Of a stretch of DNA of 64,000 bases, positions 1 through 10,810 are shown one piece after another. The notes under the pieces are model-generated. The model had not been told where the DNA came from. It saw only the letters and a list, made by a program, of their open reading frames with translations, and searched no databases. This DNA is from Riptortus pedestris (lineage: Eukaryota; Arthropoda; Insecta; Hemiptera; Alydidae), in contig CM032232.1 in the NCBI GenBank assembly GCA_019009955.1, positions 49,688,501-49,752,500 on the forward strand, in the 5' to 3' direction. The position numbers and the translations under genes are program-made. Every line of letters starts with the position of its first letter. Positions within the stretch are counted from its first letter, which is position 1.

Positions 1-246
1 ACCTAATGAAAATAGAAACACAATTTTTTGTTTTCTTTATATTTCTCAATCCCTAACTGTATCATTGGGCAATCCTCTTTCTCTCAGTAGTTTATTAAAT
101 TTGTAAATGTGAGTGAGTGTAAGTGGAGAAATGGATACTAAAGCTGAAGAAAACAGTTGACACTGATATGTTTTGAACAGAGTGCAAGTCATAGAGCTAA
201 TTACCACTTAAAATATATTAAATGCAATATTTTTATTTAATTATAG

Positions 247-366
247 GCTCATGGATTTCTTAGGACTATGATAAACTGGAAGGAAAAGGCTCCTGAACTA
301 GATATTTTCATCCTTGCTCCTAATGGTAACCCTCGTCTTGGAGTAGTATTCTTTTTCCTTTTACAA
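247..366 (+). CDS. gene 1 exon (second coding exon of the family)
   Basis: Forty codons in phase 0 between an AG acceptor at 245-246 and a GTAAGT donor. It contains ILAPNGNPRLGVVFFFLLQ, matching ILAPNG/LSPNG in the paralogs. The 246 bp upstream show no coding exon. Confidence 0.85.
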
Positions 367-1287
367 GTAAGTTAATTATAAAGCATTCGAATCATAAAGA
401 AATCCTTCTTGCTAGTTTATTTAATTAAAAGTTGCTGGAATGTATATTTTCATTTAACAGTTATTTGTACAATAGTATATAAATTCTTTTTTTCTTTCTT
501 TTTATTTTAACTCGTTAATAAGTGGTAACTACCTTTCAGTGAGCTGAATAACTGGAATTACATTTGGCACTGTTGAATTTTCTTACAGATTCATAGTCAG
601 AAAAGTCAGCATTATAGATCCCAGAAAAAAATAAAATCATTTGCTCAATAGCCCTAGTCCCATATGGCATTGGTAGGAAGTCAAGTGATTTATTTGACAC
701 TCCCTACCACATTTTGGATGGCATTAGAGACCAATGTTCAGGATTTTTTATTCAATTCGTTACTCTATGGGCTCACTTCCTGAGTGGACACCAAAGGGAT
801 GGATAAAAATCTAAATTGAAACACTTTAATCAGTGTGTCATTCCTGAGTTAAAACCAGCCACTTCAAAGTCAAGCACGCCAAGTGCACTCCTATTCTTCT
901 CAGACTCTAGAAGATACGTCAAATTTTATCTTGGACTATTTATATTATTTTTTGAGTATTGAAAAAATAAAAAGTTGTGGGCATAGTTTTCAAGAAAACC
1001 CATAAAGGTAAAAAAAAAAAAAAAAAATTAAGAATATTCTGCAGAAGTGTCTTCAATTAACCATAGTTTAGAGCCATTTTTCTTTACTTCATTCAAATCA
1101 AACCAGAAAAGTTCTGGAGAGGATGATGTGGAAATGGCTTGACCATAATAATAAAATAATTAATCGCCTACTAAAATTGAATATAATCAGCTTATTAGCT
1201 CTTATTTACAAACATTTTCCACTAATCCTGTACAGGTGCTCATGTTAGCCATGTGAGTTAAAGCGTTGGATTTAAGTGATGTCAGTT

Positions 1288-1358
<71 letters not shown>

Positions 1359-4300
1359 GTGTGTTGTTCTTTTCGGAGCTTTGGTCAATGTTGGTGAAAT
1401 GAATCTTAGTTTATGCCAATATTTCGAGAATTTTTATTTTCTCTTCCTCAGGGCAAGACTAAACATATTTATAGACTATTAGGTGAATCAAATATAAACG
1501 AGACTTTTTTTTTTTTTAATTTATTTTAATTTTAAACGCAAAAAATAATATAGCTTATTTTTCTACATACTCTTCTGACTTGGAAACACATTTTTCCCAA
1601 CGGATAGGTAGCTTTCCAATTCCTTCCATGTAGTAAGATGCAGGTCGTGTCTGCAGCCAATTGCGCAATAGGCTTCAACCTCACCATCACTGTCGAATCT
1701 TTGGCCTCCTAAAGCTTCCTTGAGAGGGCCAAACACATGAAAGTCACAGGGTGACAGGTCTGGGCTGTAAGGAGGGTATTCCAGTGTCTCCCACCCCAGT
1801 TGCTCCAATTTTTCCCTAGTCATGGCTGCTGTATGGGGGCGAGCATAGTCATGGAGAAGAACCACTTCTCTGATCGGTAGGTCTCGTCTTTTGCGGCGAT
1901 ATGCAAGTCGGATTTTCAACACGATCACCACCCCCCACAAACTGTTTATGGCATGCAAACACTCTGGCACGCGAAAGTGTCTTTTCCCCGAACTGTGCAG
2001 TCAATCTCCTCAAGATTTCGGCCGGTTTTACACCTTCTGCGGCGAGATACTTAAGTACGACACGTTGCGCAGTCGACGGGGGTACCTCTTCCTCCAACAT
2101 CGTCACGGTGGACACCGAGACGATCGAGGTGGCGAGATCACGTGCTTCCCCTACTCCTGACTAACCTACCCAACAACAAAAAAGGCGGGAACGTTCTCCC
2201 ACCACTACTGTGCCCGAAAAGCGAAAAGTCTCGTTTATATTTGATTCACCCACGTAGTATACATTCTTATTGCACTATGACTAGGGTACAATAAGAATGT
2301 ATACTAGTCTATAAATATGTTTAGTCTTGCCCTGAAGAAGAGAAAATAAAAATTCTCGAAATATTGGCATAAACTAAGATTCATTTCACCAACATTGACC
2401 AAAGCTCCGAAAAGAACAACACACCACATATAAATACAACCTGGTCGAAAACATCAGCACAATTATATATATATATCTTTTAATGCTCTAACAGTCACAA
2501 TTTTTGTCTGATCATTACCAAACTCGATATTTAATCCTTTTATTTAAAAAGAAAGATCAAGTTCGTTAATGACAGAAATCCGTTCCAGTGGGAGGGGGGG
2601 GGAAATTTTGAAAATTTGAAATATCTTTGTTACTGTATGTCGGATTGATAAATTGTACTCAATCTTATTGATAATAAAATTACCTATAATTATTGTTATA
2701 TTCATATTTTCTATATCATGAATATTAACCGAGATATTTCGATTTTTTAGTTTTCATCCTTAAGAAAATCCCCACTCCAATTCTTACCATATTAACAATA
2801 ACTTGTTATATCTTGAACCACTTTATTCTAAGCTTATATGTCAAATATTCTTTACAATAAACCTTTATTATGCGATTTACATGCAAAATTGTAGTGTGAT
2901 GACATCATCAATTAAGATTTTGGTCTTACTCGAAAATGTCGATTTGACCTATACCACACTCGATATTTAACTTTATCTGTCAACACTTAAGATCATATTT
3001 GCTGGTGGCTGAAATTGGACCTAGAATAGTGGTAGAGGAGGGGAGATTAGAAAATTCATAATATATCCGTTATTATGAGTTGAATCATAAAATGTTATAG
3101 AACCAATCTTGTTAAACAATTGACACTCTACAATTGCTGTTTTATGCATTTTTTAGTAACTCAAATACTAATCGAGTTATTTGTACTTCCTTGTTTTCAG
3201 CACCCCAGTGCCCTCCTGCCAACTCATCAATTTTTTACGTAGAAATAGAGAATATGCAGTATTAAGTGCAAGTATGCTATACCTGCAAGAGGGAAATCTG
3301 TTTAGTTTATGCAGCCCCTTTATACAGACTTTTTTATTACCTTTACTTATCTTTGAAATCTTACCTATGCTACTTAGTAGAACCCAGTAAGAATAAAGAA
3401 AAATAATTTTTTTAGTGAGTTCTTCGGTAATAAAACCATGTTTATTTACATGAAATATTTTTCTACTTTCAATAAACACTTATGTGATACATCTATTATT
3501 TTTGTTCGCAGAATGCGTTTATAGGATCTGTTTATGCACACGATGAAGCAGGCGTAGATTCACTTCAGGTTGCCCTTCATGATTCAAAGATACTACCCTA
3601 TATGGAAAAAAAGATTACTCAGTTTACTTGTCTGAATGATTTAGCTTTAAAAAGTTTTAACACATTATCATTCTCTCATTGGTGGCGACTTGGAAAAGAA
3701 ACGAGAAATAGCCATAAAACATTGTGGCTTCCATGGAACAAAGCAAAAGAAATTGAAGTTCAGTAAGTCATTGAAATGTACTTTTATTTTTCAGTATTTT
3801 TTTCTGGGTTTCTTTTTCTTCATCTGGTATCTATATATTTTATATTCTCATGGAACACATTACCGTGGGAAGGGGAGATTTGTTCTTAACAGTGAAAAGG
3901 CTTGAAACCTATAATCCATATTTGCTTTGTAGTTCTCAAATTGTATCCATTATAGATTATGTTTCAATCTAAGTCCTCTCTAAAAATGACAATGGATATT
4001 ATTTGAAAAATCATTCTAATGATGATTTCACAAAATACACTATTCATTTGAATAAATTGCACATCTTCTTAGGCTTCTGAGACACTATAACATCTTTGTC
4101 ACTTCTTTATCCCCAATGTTCCTAACCCTACATTCCTTCTAATATAAAGCTCGTAATATTTCTTTTGAAGCTAGTATAACTTAGTGATCCAGTATGCCAA
4201 CAGTCCTTGTTCAGTTTAGTTCCTGATTTTCCTTCTGGGCTGCTCCTTTATATCTGCAATCTTTTTATTAGAGACTTTCTCTCCCATAACTAAAGAATGT

Positions 4301-6464
4301 TGCTTATCTTCTTTGTGAAAGTCTATATTTTCCCAACATGTGTACACACAGATCTCAGCCTAAGATTAAATACAATATCAATATGTTGTATTGTTAGCCA
4401 TTAGATATATCAAGCTACTAGAGGATAGTTGTGTATCGGCTAAAAAATGATTTCTTAGATTCACAATGTAGCCCCCTCCGTATGATGTAGTGCTCTCTGC
4501 TTTTCCTTCCTCCATTTGAAACTGCTCTGAAGAAGGGGACCAATGGTGCCTAAAACTTGTAAGCACGTCCAATAAAATTCTCGATAGGAAGAATTAAGAA
4601 ACCATTTTTTAGTCGATACCCAACTATCCTCTACTAGCTTGATTAAATACAATAATGTTCTTTAAATTTGTAATTCATAACCGATGGGGGGGGGGTCTTC
4701 TTTTTTTCCACTTGGTAACTCCCCCGGAATTTCGTCTTCCAAGTGAGCTTTCTCTTTCATTTAGTTTGACTATGTATATAAGTATCTAGTGGAATGATCT
4801 CACTTCCAGGCTCCCCCAGAGCTTCTCCTGACTTGTTTTCAGTACGTGAACAAGAATGTATTTAATAATATTTGAACAAATATAAAAACAATCAGGGACA
4901 CTCATGCTCTGTTTTATTTATTGTATACACCAATAGAAACCAAATTTTCAAAAAGTTCATAGTCCAATTGATTTTTATGTTATTATAGTTAAACATTGAC
5001 TCCTACCAAGAAAAACAGATAACCTGGAGGAAGACTTGCAGAAGTTAGTGGATTGGAGGAGCCTAAGAATGTCTAGAAGTGAAGAGCTTATGACAAAGTC
5101 CCGGGCTATACCTGCTGATGAACAGGAAATCTTGATTTCCATGGGAACTAACAAAGTAAGGAAAATGGTCAAAAGGACATTCAGTTGTTTCCCCTTTTCT
5201 TCTACATTTGATTATCGAACAATAAAGTCATCAGGAAGAGTGGATATGTTTTCACCAGACTCCCTCATGTACCTTGAAAATCCTCTCCATAACTCTCCCC
5301 TCCCATCCTGGCAAAATGCTGGTCTCAACGAGCACACGTCGAAGTTACTCAGGTTGTCACCCCTCCCTAGTCCCTGTGCTGCGCAATAAAAATTAACTTC
5401 AAACCACAATAACCAATTTTAGTTTATACCCTTTATCTCATGCAGGACTTAGTTATTCTAGTATTAATTAAGATAATTTTAGATTAGTCCTCAATCCACA
5501 CCAACTAAATAACAATAGAACAAAGGCTCTCTTTGGATTATGTCTTTAGCTGTTTGATCCTCTTATTTCTTTTCTTCTTATCCCCACTCCTTCTATCCCT
5601 TTATCTCTTCTGTTGTTTTCTCCCATCACATACAACCCACCTGGCACCACGTGTTGCCAGGTTACCCACAAGCTGTCTTCTATTCTCAGCCTTCACGGAA
5701 TAGAAGTTCAGTGGAAGGGGATCTATCCTGCCTCTTCCTTGTAGACTTTACGAGGTCATCCTGCTTTCTATCAATTTAATACTAGGAACTCTGAGCCTCA
5801 GATTAAGAAAAAAAAAAAAAGAAGAAATTTTCATTACTTCTAGGATTATTAGCCATACCCTGAGTAAAGCTGACTAATGATATTAGTTGGTATGATATTC
5901 AAATGACACCTGTAATTAACCCCTTACCCCACCAACATGTTAGTGAGAATTTTAACAAGGAAGAGTTGTAAATGTCATTAACATGGAAATCAGCGTTCCC
6001 TGTTCAAGGGAGAGCTAAATAGTGCCTGTAATTAGTTGTAGATAAATAGAATTGCCAAGAAACTTATTAAATGTACATAATATATATGTATCTTTTTTTT
6101 CAGTATTCCTGATGGTGTTGAACTGCGTGATCTGTCAAAGGAACATGCCTCACAAATTAATGCAAATTGGGCTTATAACTTTGAAGGCTCTGAAGTACTT
6201 ATAGAAATGATGATAGAGCTAAACTTTGGATTAGGAATCTTCCGAGGAGAGTCCCTTATTTCATGGGCTTTACTATGGTACTATGGAGGCATTGGCTCTG
6301 TGAGTTTAACAATATACTTACTTTTTTAGAATAGTTGTCTTCTTTTAGCAGATTTACCTTAAGGGAAATCAGCTATTGAGGTCGTACTCATGATGCGAGT
6401 TTCGAAAAATTTCTTCAAATGTCCATCGATCCTACCCAGGAGATGACGAAAATGAGGTCCGTTC

Positions 6465-6522
<58 letters not shown>

Positions 6523-7026
6523 GTGCTGATGTTTTCGACCAGGTTGTATTTATATGTGGTGTGTTGTTCTTTTCGGAGCTTTGGTCAATGTTGGTGAAAT
6601 GAATCTTAGTTTATGCCAATATTTCGAGAATTTTTATTTTCTCTTCCTCAGGGCTGTAAAAATTACATGTACTACATTATAATATTGCACATTGGTGTTA
6701 TACATTGTTATAAATGGGTGTGTTTTCCTTATTATTACTTACCAAGACTAAATATATTTACAGACTAGTATACATTCTTATTGCAGACCCTAGTCATAGT
6801 GCAATAAGAATGTATACTAGTCTGTAAATATATTTAGTCTTGGTAAGTAATAATAAGGAAAACACACCCATTTATAACAATGTATAACACCAATGTGCAA
6901 TATTATAATGTAGTACATGTAATTTTTACAGCCCTGAGGAAGAGAAAATAAAAATTCTCGAAATATTGGCATAAACTAAGATTCATTTCACCAACATTGA
7001 CCAAAGCTCCGAAAAGAACAACACAC

Positions 7027-7087
<61 letters not shown>

Positions 7088-10000
7088 CTGTTAACGCTCT
7101 AGCGGTCGCAATTTTAGTTTGATCGTTACCAAACTCGGAATTTAATCGTTTTATGTAAAAAGGAAGATCAAGTTCATTAATGGCTGAAATCGGACCAGTG
7201 GGAGGGGGGGTTTAGAGGGGGGAATTTTTGAAAATTCAAAATATCTCCGTTATTATGCGGCGGATCGGAAAATTGTATAGAATAAATCTTATTGCAAATT
7301 CGATTTACTATAAATATTGTTATATACATTTATTCTCTATCTTGAATATTAACCGAGATATTTGCATTTTTATGAAGTCTGTGGTGGGGTATAGTTCGGA
7401 TTATGTCGGCCATCTTCGTCATTCTGGCTCAGGTGGAAGCTTCTTCTAACCTGGCGTTTTTAACCTTACCTTACCTCCCTTACTTTGTGAGATTTATGCA
7501 AATACGTTTAGTTCATCTGCCCCCCCCCCCTTCTTTAGTTCTTGGACTACTAAAATTTCAGTTATTAAAATATAAATTATTCTTACAATTCAGAAGCCGT
7601 TTCAGTTGGGTATTTATTTTAATTAACTGAAAGATTTCTCATTATCTAATCATGGTGGTATTGTGTTACCAGTATGCAGATTTCTCTATTGTAAAACTTC
7701 ACAGGGGAAATCTGCTTAGTTTACGCAGCCCCTGCGTGACGGACTTTATTTATTTCCAGTAGGCTTTGTAGACCCTGGTATTCTTTAGCCCTCAATTGTG
7801 ATTTCATGATTTTTTAAATATATTATATGCTAGAAAATATAAGCATACTACACTCAAAAGACCTAGGTTAGGTGTATGCATGGCCTCTGACACACCCTCG
7901 CCCATCCCCACCCTGTCTCCATTCTCCTCTTACACCTGTCATCATTTTCTCCAAGTGTAGCATGTTCACATCAGTAGAATTCTATTTACATTATTACAAT
8001 AGTTATTTCCGGACTTCTAGCATAGATTTAAGAAAGCAGAAATGAGAAGCATAAACTTAAATATAGCTAACAGTCAAACGTATTACAGCTGAAGGAAATA
8101 AGAACATGCAGGGTCCTTGTGCTTCAAAATGTTTGTTTAGAACTCCAGAGCGTAGACAACGAATAAAAGAAGAAAATTGTGATTGGATCATTTACAAATA
8201 GCGTAATTAGAGTTGAGGTGGCGAGTCGTGGGGGAAGGCTACCTCCCCTACCGCCTCTGGTTCTTTTGTAAGTGATCAACCTATAATTTTCTACTGAAGC
8301 ATAATGAAATTCTGACAATGGACTCAAAAGTTTCATTATGCATCAGTAGAAAATTAACTTCTTGCATATGATGCATTTAAAAAATGGAGTCTCGAGTAAT
8401 TAATTGGTCGACTTTCAGGGACTAACTCAAAGTGGACTATGTCCTTAAAATCCCACCATAAACAGATAATAACATTCTTTTCAAATCACTCTGTTCTAGG
8501 AATAGAAAGAGCTGTTGTCCTTTTTTAACCCATTGTTTTTGGTTATTAGAATTATTGAAAATCACCCATTTTTCATCACAATTTGTTCAAAAATTGAGAT
8601 TTTATTTTACAAAAATGGTTTTAAATATATATTTTTTATATTATAATATATTCATTTTTTAAAGATTCAAATATACATTCTTCATCCCCGAATTTTTTTG
8701 GCTGCCCAGGTCGTGTCTTGTCTTCCAGCTCAAAATCACCACTTTTAAATCGAGCAAACCACTTCCAACATATTTGTTCAGCTAGAACATGCTCTCCATA
8801 AACATCCACAAAACTTCAATTGCTTTAAGCAGCGGTTTTTTGCATGTTAAAAAAATGAAGAACTCACAAAAACATTTTATCCGGTACAAAGTTAGACATA
8901 TTTGATAAAGTAAAATGACTAATTATTTAAAATTCAACTGAATGGCTCACACTAAAAACAAAGCCCAATGACAGTAGGATTACGCGAAGGAGAAGTCACA
9001 TCATCAGTTTGAAAACTTCACTAGTATCGCCATCTATGAGAAAATGCTACAAGCTAATTCAAGTACCCAGTATAATTAAATTCCACATAAAATATTAAGT
9101 AATTACTCAGAAAAGCTTTTTTTCATTACCAGATAGTGATTTTAATTATTATTTATAATGTTTAATACAAAATTTATAAATTATTTATTAATTAGGTTAA
9201 AACATTGGAAAAAGAAAGAGGAAAAGGTTATGGACGAGCAGTTGTTGCAGCGATTGTCAAAAGGATGGGTGAAAAGGAAATGGATGTACATCTTAATGTT
9301 GTTGTAGGAAATGAGAAAGCTGAATCATTTTTTAAGTAAGTGTTTGACATTTTCTCTTCAATAGTAGATACATATGTAATTTATACGTGTTTCATTATTG
9401 AATTGAGGGCTCAGGTTAGCCATGTAAGTTAAAGCATTGATCTTAATCTTACATAGTAAACCTAGAGTGGCTCAGGTTAGCCATGTGAGTTAAAGCATTG
9501 GTCTTAATCTTATATGGTTAACCTAGAGTCGTGAGTTTGATTCTTACCTGGGCAATAGAAATTGATTTAGTGACAAGCTTATTAAATAACATCCATAGTC
9601 CCAATCTGTCGAGAAAAGGGTGGCAAACTGTAGATAGCCTACCCTAATTAGCCTTGGTGGCACAATGTGGACGTTAATGTTTAACATTTCATTATTGAAT
9701 TTCAGCTTGTGTCTATCATTCATTGCAGTTTATAATATATAATATGCAGGGTATAATAATATAATTCGGTGTTAACTATTGTATCTATATTTATTCCACT
9801 CTTTCCTTTATTACTAAGGTTGAATCATGGCTGTTTTAATTTGTATGTGTTGACCAGCCTTTTTTTGTAATAGAAATATCTCCTTGTTCATCAAATAGGT
9901 TCATTATAAAGAGGTATTTCTTAAAAATGTTATAAAATCTTACTAACTAATGACCCTCATTAACAGTTAATTTTGAGGGATATCTCAATTACATTTATCA

Positions 10001-10810
10001 GATTTCCCCTAAGGGAAGTCAGCTATTGAGGCTTTGCTCATGACACGACTTTCAAAACATTTCTTCAAACCCTACCTAGGAGATGACGAAAACAGATCCG
10101 TTCAAAATTAAACACACACAGAGGGGGGGGGGGACTGAAAATTAAGATTACAAATATATCCGTTATTATGAATCACATTGTAAAATCATATAGACACAAT
10201 GTTGTTTAAACTATTAATGGTCTACAATTGTTCTTAGCATTTTTTAAACTCAATTATTAAGTGAGTTTTCTGTCTTCTTTAAACCTCCTTTTTTACTCAT
10301 CTATTTTTTACATAGAAATAGGGAGTATTTGGTGAGATGAGATCAGTAGTTTGTCATACCAGCAAATGGAAAATCTACTTACCCCTGCCTGATGGACATT
10401 TTTGGTTTTGAGATTGACATACCTAATGCCTTATTGTAAGTTAGTCACCTGTAGAGGGCAGATGGGTCAGCTGTAAGATCTTTTTGCCCTCTTCAATTGT
10501 GCATTTCCATGAAACATTAAGTTACAAGTTCCAGGCTTTAGATGCATACAAACAACTGTTATGCTGTGTAAGTAGCCGAGAGATGTGCAATACTTCACTA
10601 TCTTATTTTTGACTCTGTATAGATCGCTTCACTTGATGGCCAGTTCATAGGTGGAAGAATAATATCATAGTTTTCTAATATTCTATCAAATTTATTGAAA
10701 CTGTCTAATTATTCTTACTCCTTTTCAGGTCTCTCGGTTTTAAATTTGGGTGTCATTCTGTGTGGGTAACAAGACATTCTACTAAAGAAACTAATACACA
10801 TAACTTGTAA
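247..10810 (+). CDS. GLYAT-like gene 1, 5'-partial, 5 exons visible
   Basis: Spliced from exons 247-366, 3512-3762, 6104-6299, 9196-9335 and 10729-10810, giving 262 residues to a TAA stop. The first coding exon (about 27-30 residues in the paralogs) is not in the window and presumably lies upstream. All junctions are GT..AG (donors GTAAGT or GTGAGT) and the exon lengths match genes 2-4 exactly. The N-terminal part (residues 1-124 of the partial) matches the Gly_acyl_tr_N-like region; residues 125-262 form a GNAT fold with ELNFGLGIFRGESLISWALL, the CoA loop RGKGYG and the closing KSLGFKFG. By family it should transfer an acyl group from acyl-CoA to an amine or amino acid; the substrate is unknown. 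Odd point: the position holding glutamate in genes 2-4 (TLxE) is lysine here (TLEKER). Introns are 1.4-3.1 kb and full of transposons. Gene structure is confident, function moderate. Confidence 0.85.
367..1291. other. gene 1 intron, unremarkable part
   Basis: AT-rich intronic sequence with a poly-A run near 1011-1027. A SINE S head fragment (TTAGCCATGTGAGTTAAAGC) and the end of an element A copy lie at 1240-1291. No coding signal recognised. Confidence 0.5.
1292..1355. repeat. (TA)n microsatellite
   Basis: About 32 uninterrupted TA units bordering a foldback element. Confidence 0.95.
1354..2464. mobile_element. foldback element copy 1, split by a mariner
   Basis: Inverted arms 1354-1478 and about 2255-2432 share the blocks GTTCTTTTCGGAGC, TTGGTCAATGTTGG and TTTCGAGAATTTTTATTTTC with copy 2 at 6520-7030. 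The right arm also keeps a 35-bp outer extension (ACAACCTGGTCGAAAACATC) missing on the left. Both arms lack the 89-bp GT..AG segment present in copy 2. Confidence 0.85.
1479..2254 (-). mobile_element. mariner element, internally deleted, nested
   Basis: Terminal inverted repeats GGTGAATCAAATATAAACGA / mirror, flanked by TA duplications at 1477-1478 and 2255-2256. Two minus-strand ORFs remain. The N-terminal one (2115-1849) carries a helix-turn-helix-like VLKYLAAEGVKPAEILRRL. The other (1970-1563) carries LLHDYARPHTAAM and PPYSPDLSPCDFHVFGPLK, the second and third catalytic D blocks of mariner; the usual HDN is HDY here. At 776 bp against about 1.3 kb for a full mariner, the central part with the first catalytic D is deleted, so it should be inactive. 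Confidence 0.85.
2470..3333 (-). mobile_element. element A, long diverged copy (partial)
   Basis: Shares the A internal blocks (GCTCTAACAGTCACAATTTTTG, CAGTGGGAGGGGGG, TATTAACCGAGATATTT) and ends in a decayed terminal hairpin GGGAAATCTGTTTAGTTTATG. Contains successive diverged repeats of the CCGTTATTATG...ATTAACCGAG monomer. Confidence 0.6.
3512..3762 (+). CDS. gene 1 exon 3
   Basis: 251 nt after TTCGCAG, ending CA|GTAAGT (phase 2). Begins NAFIGSVYAHDEAG and ends TLWLPWNKAKEIEV; the FWLPW..AKE.EVQ block is the signature shared with the other three genes. Confidence 0.88.
3763..6103. other. gene 1 intron 2
   Basis: No recognised element. An open frame at 5003-5389 looks partly exon-like (ends AACAAA|GTAAGG) but matches nothing I know. 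Short near-palindromic segment at 4380-4650: AGATATATCAAGCTACTAGAGGATAG is mirrored by CTATCCTCTACTAGCTTGAT, giving a ~25-bp stem. Confidence 0.4.
6104..6299 (+). CDS. gene 1 exon 4, start of GNAT domain
   Basis: 196 nt between TTTTTTTTCAG and GTGAGT. Encodes (H)IPDGVELRDLSKEHASQIN through SWALLWYYGGIGS. The split codon reads CA+T, so His replaces the Gln of gene 2. Confidence 0.88.
6520..7030. mobile_element. foldback element copy 2, near-perfect palindrome
   Basis: Arms about 6553-6785 and 6800-7030 are reverse complements with no mismatch I could find by eye, joined by a 14-nt loop (6786-6799). The left side has a 35-bp outer extension (ATTGTGCTGATGTTTTCGAC) absent on the right. Non-coding. 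Confidence 0.9.
6843..6931 (+). other. 89-bp intron-like segment in foldback arm
   Basis: Begins GTAAGTAATAATAAGG and ends AATTTTTACAG. In copy 1 the flanks are joined exactly (TTTAGTCTTG|CCCTGAAGAAG). A mirrored copy occupies 6654-6742 of the other arm. Confidence 0.7.
7750..8680. other. gene 1 intron 3, between insertions
   Basis: No genes. A stem-loop at 8285-8355 has ~23-bp arms (TTTTCTACTGAAGCATAATGAAA and its near mirror with CATCAGTAGAAAA). Confidence 0.5.
8680..8880 (-). pseudogene. mariner transposase N-terminal fragment
   Basis: Minus-strand translation reads VYGEHVLAEQICWKWFARF then KSGDFELEDKTRPGQPKKFG, the classic mariner helix-turn-helix and following linker. An in-frame stop and a frameshift lie upstream, and the catalytic part is absent. 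Different family from the copy at 1479-2254. Confidence 0.85.
9196..9335 (+). CDS. gene 1 exon 5, CoA-binding loop
   Basis: 140 nt after ATTAG, ending AA|GTAAGT. Encodes VKTLEKERGKGYGRAV, the GNAT motif A region (R-G-K-G-Y-G), then NVVVGNEKAESFF. Confidence 0.88.
9406..9690 (+). mobile_element. SINE S with duplicated head
   Basis: Two successive heads (GGCTCAGGTTAGCCATGTRAG..) about 65 bp apart, then one B-box and body, in gene 1 intron 4. Confidence 0.6.
10000..10415 (-). mobile_element. element A, decayed copy
   Basis: Terminal palindrome CAGATTTCCCCTAAGGGAAG, CCGTTCAAAATTA, a G10 run, and a decayed far end (GGAAAATCTACTTACCCCTG). Confidence 0.6.
10729..10810 (+). CDS. gene 1 exon 6 (terminal)
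   Basis: After CTTTTCAG; encodes (K)SLGFKFGCHSVWVTRHS and a short hydrophilic tail, stop TAA 10808-10810. Confidence 0.85.

Larger units (their letters stand above)
6343..7747 (-). mobile_element. element A copy A-1, hosting a foldback in its (TA)n
   Basis: Runs from the terminal palindrome AGCAGATTTACCTTAAGGGA (3' end) to GGGAAATCTGCTTAGTTTAC plus the hairpin ACGCAGCCCCTGCGT and GACGGACTTT (5' end). (TA)n flanks the foldback at 6464-6519 and 7030-7082. Lies in gene 1 intron 3. Confidence 0.75.

Noticed and set aside
1276..1482. ORF translating to YIYIYI
   Set aside because: Product of a (TA)n microsatellite; not a gene.
1891..2164. Plus-strand frames over the mariner
   Set aside because: Shadows of the minus-strand transposase fragments, which carry the recognisable motifs.
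5003..5389. Exon-like open frame in gene 1 intron 2
   Set aside because: No ATG context, no match to the paralogs (which have no exon there), and an in-frame stop just upstream; probably chance or an old insertion.
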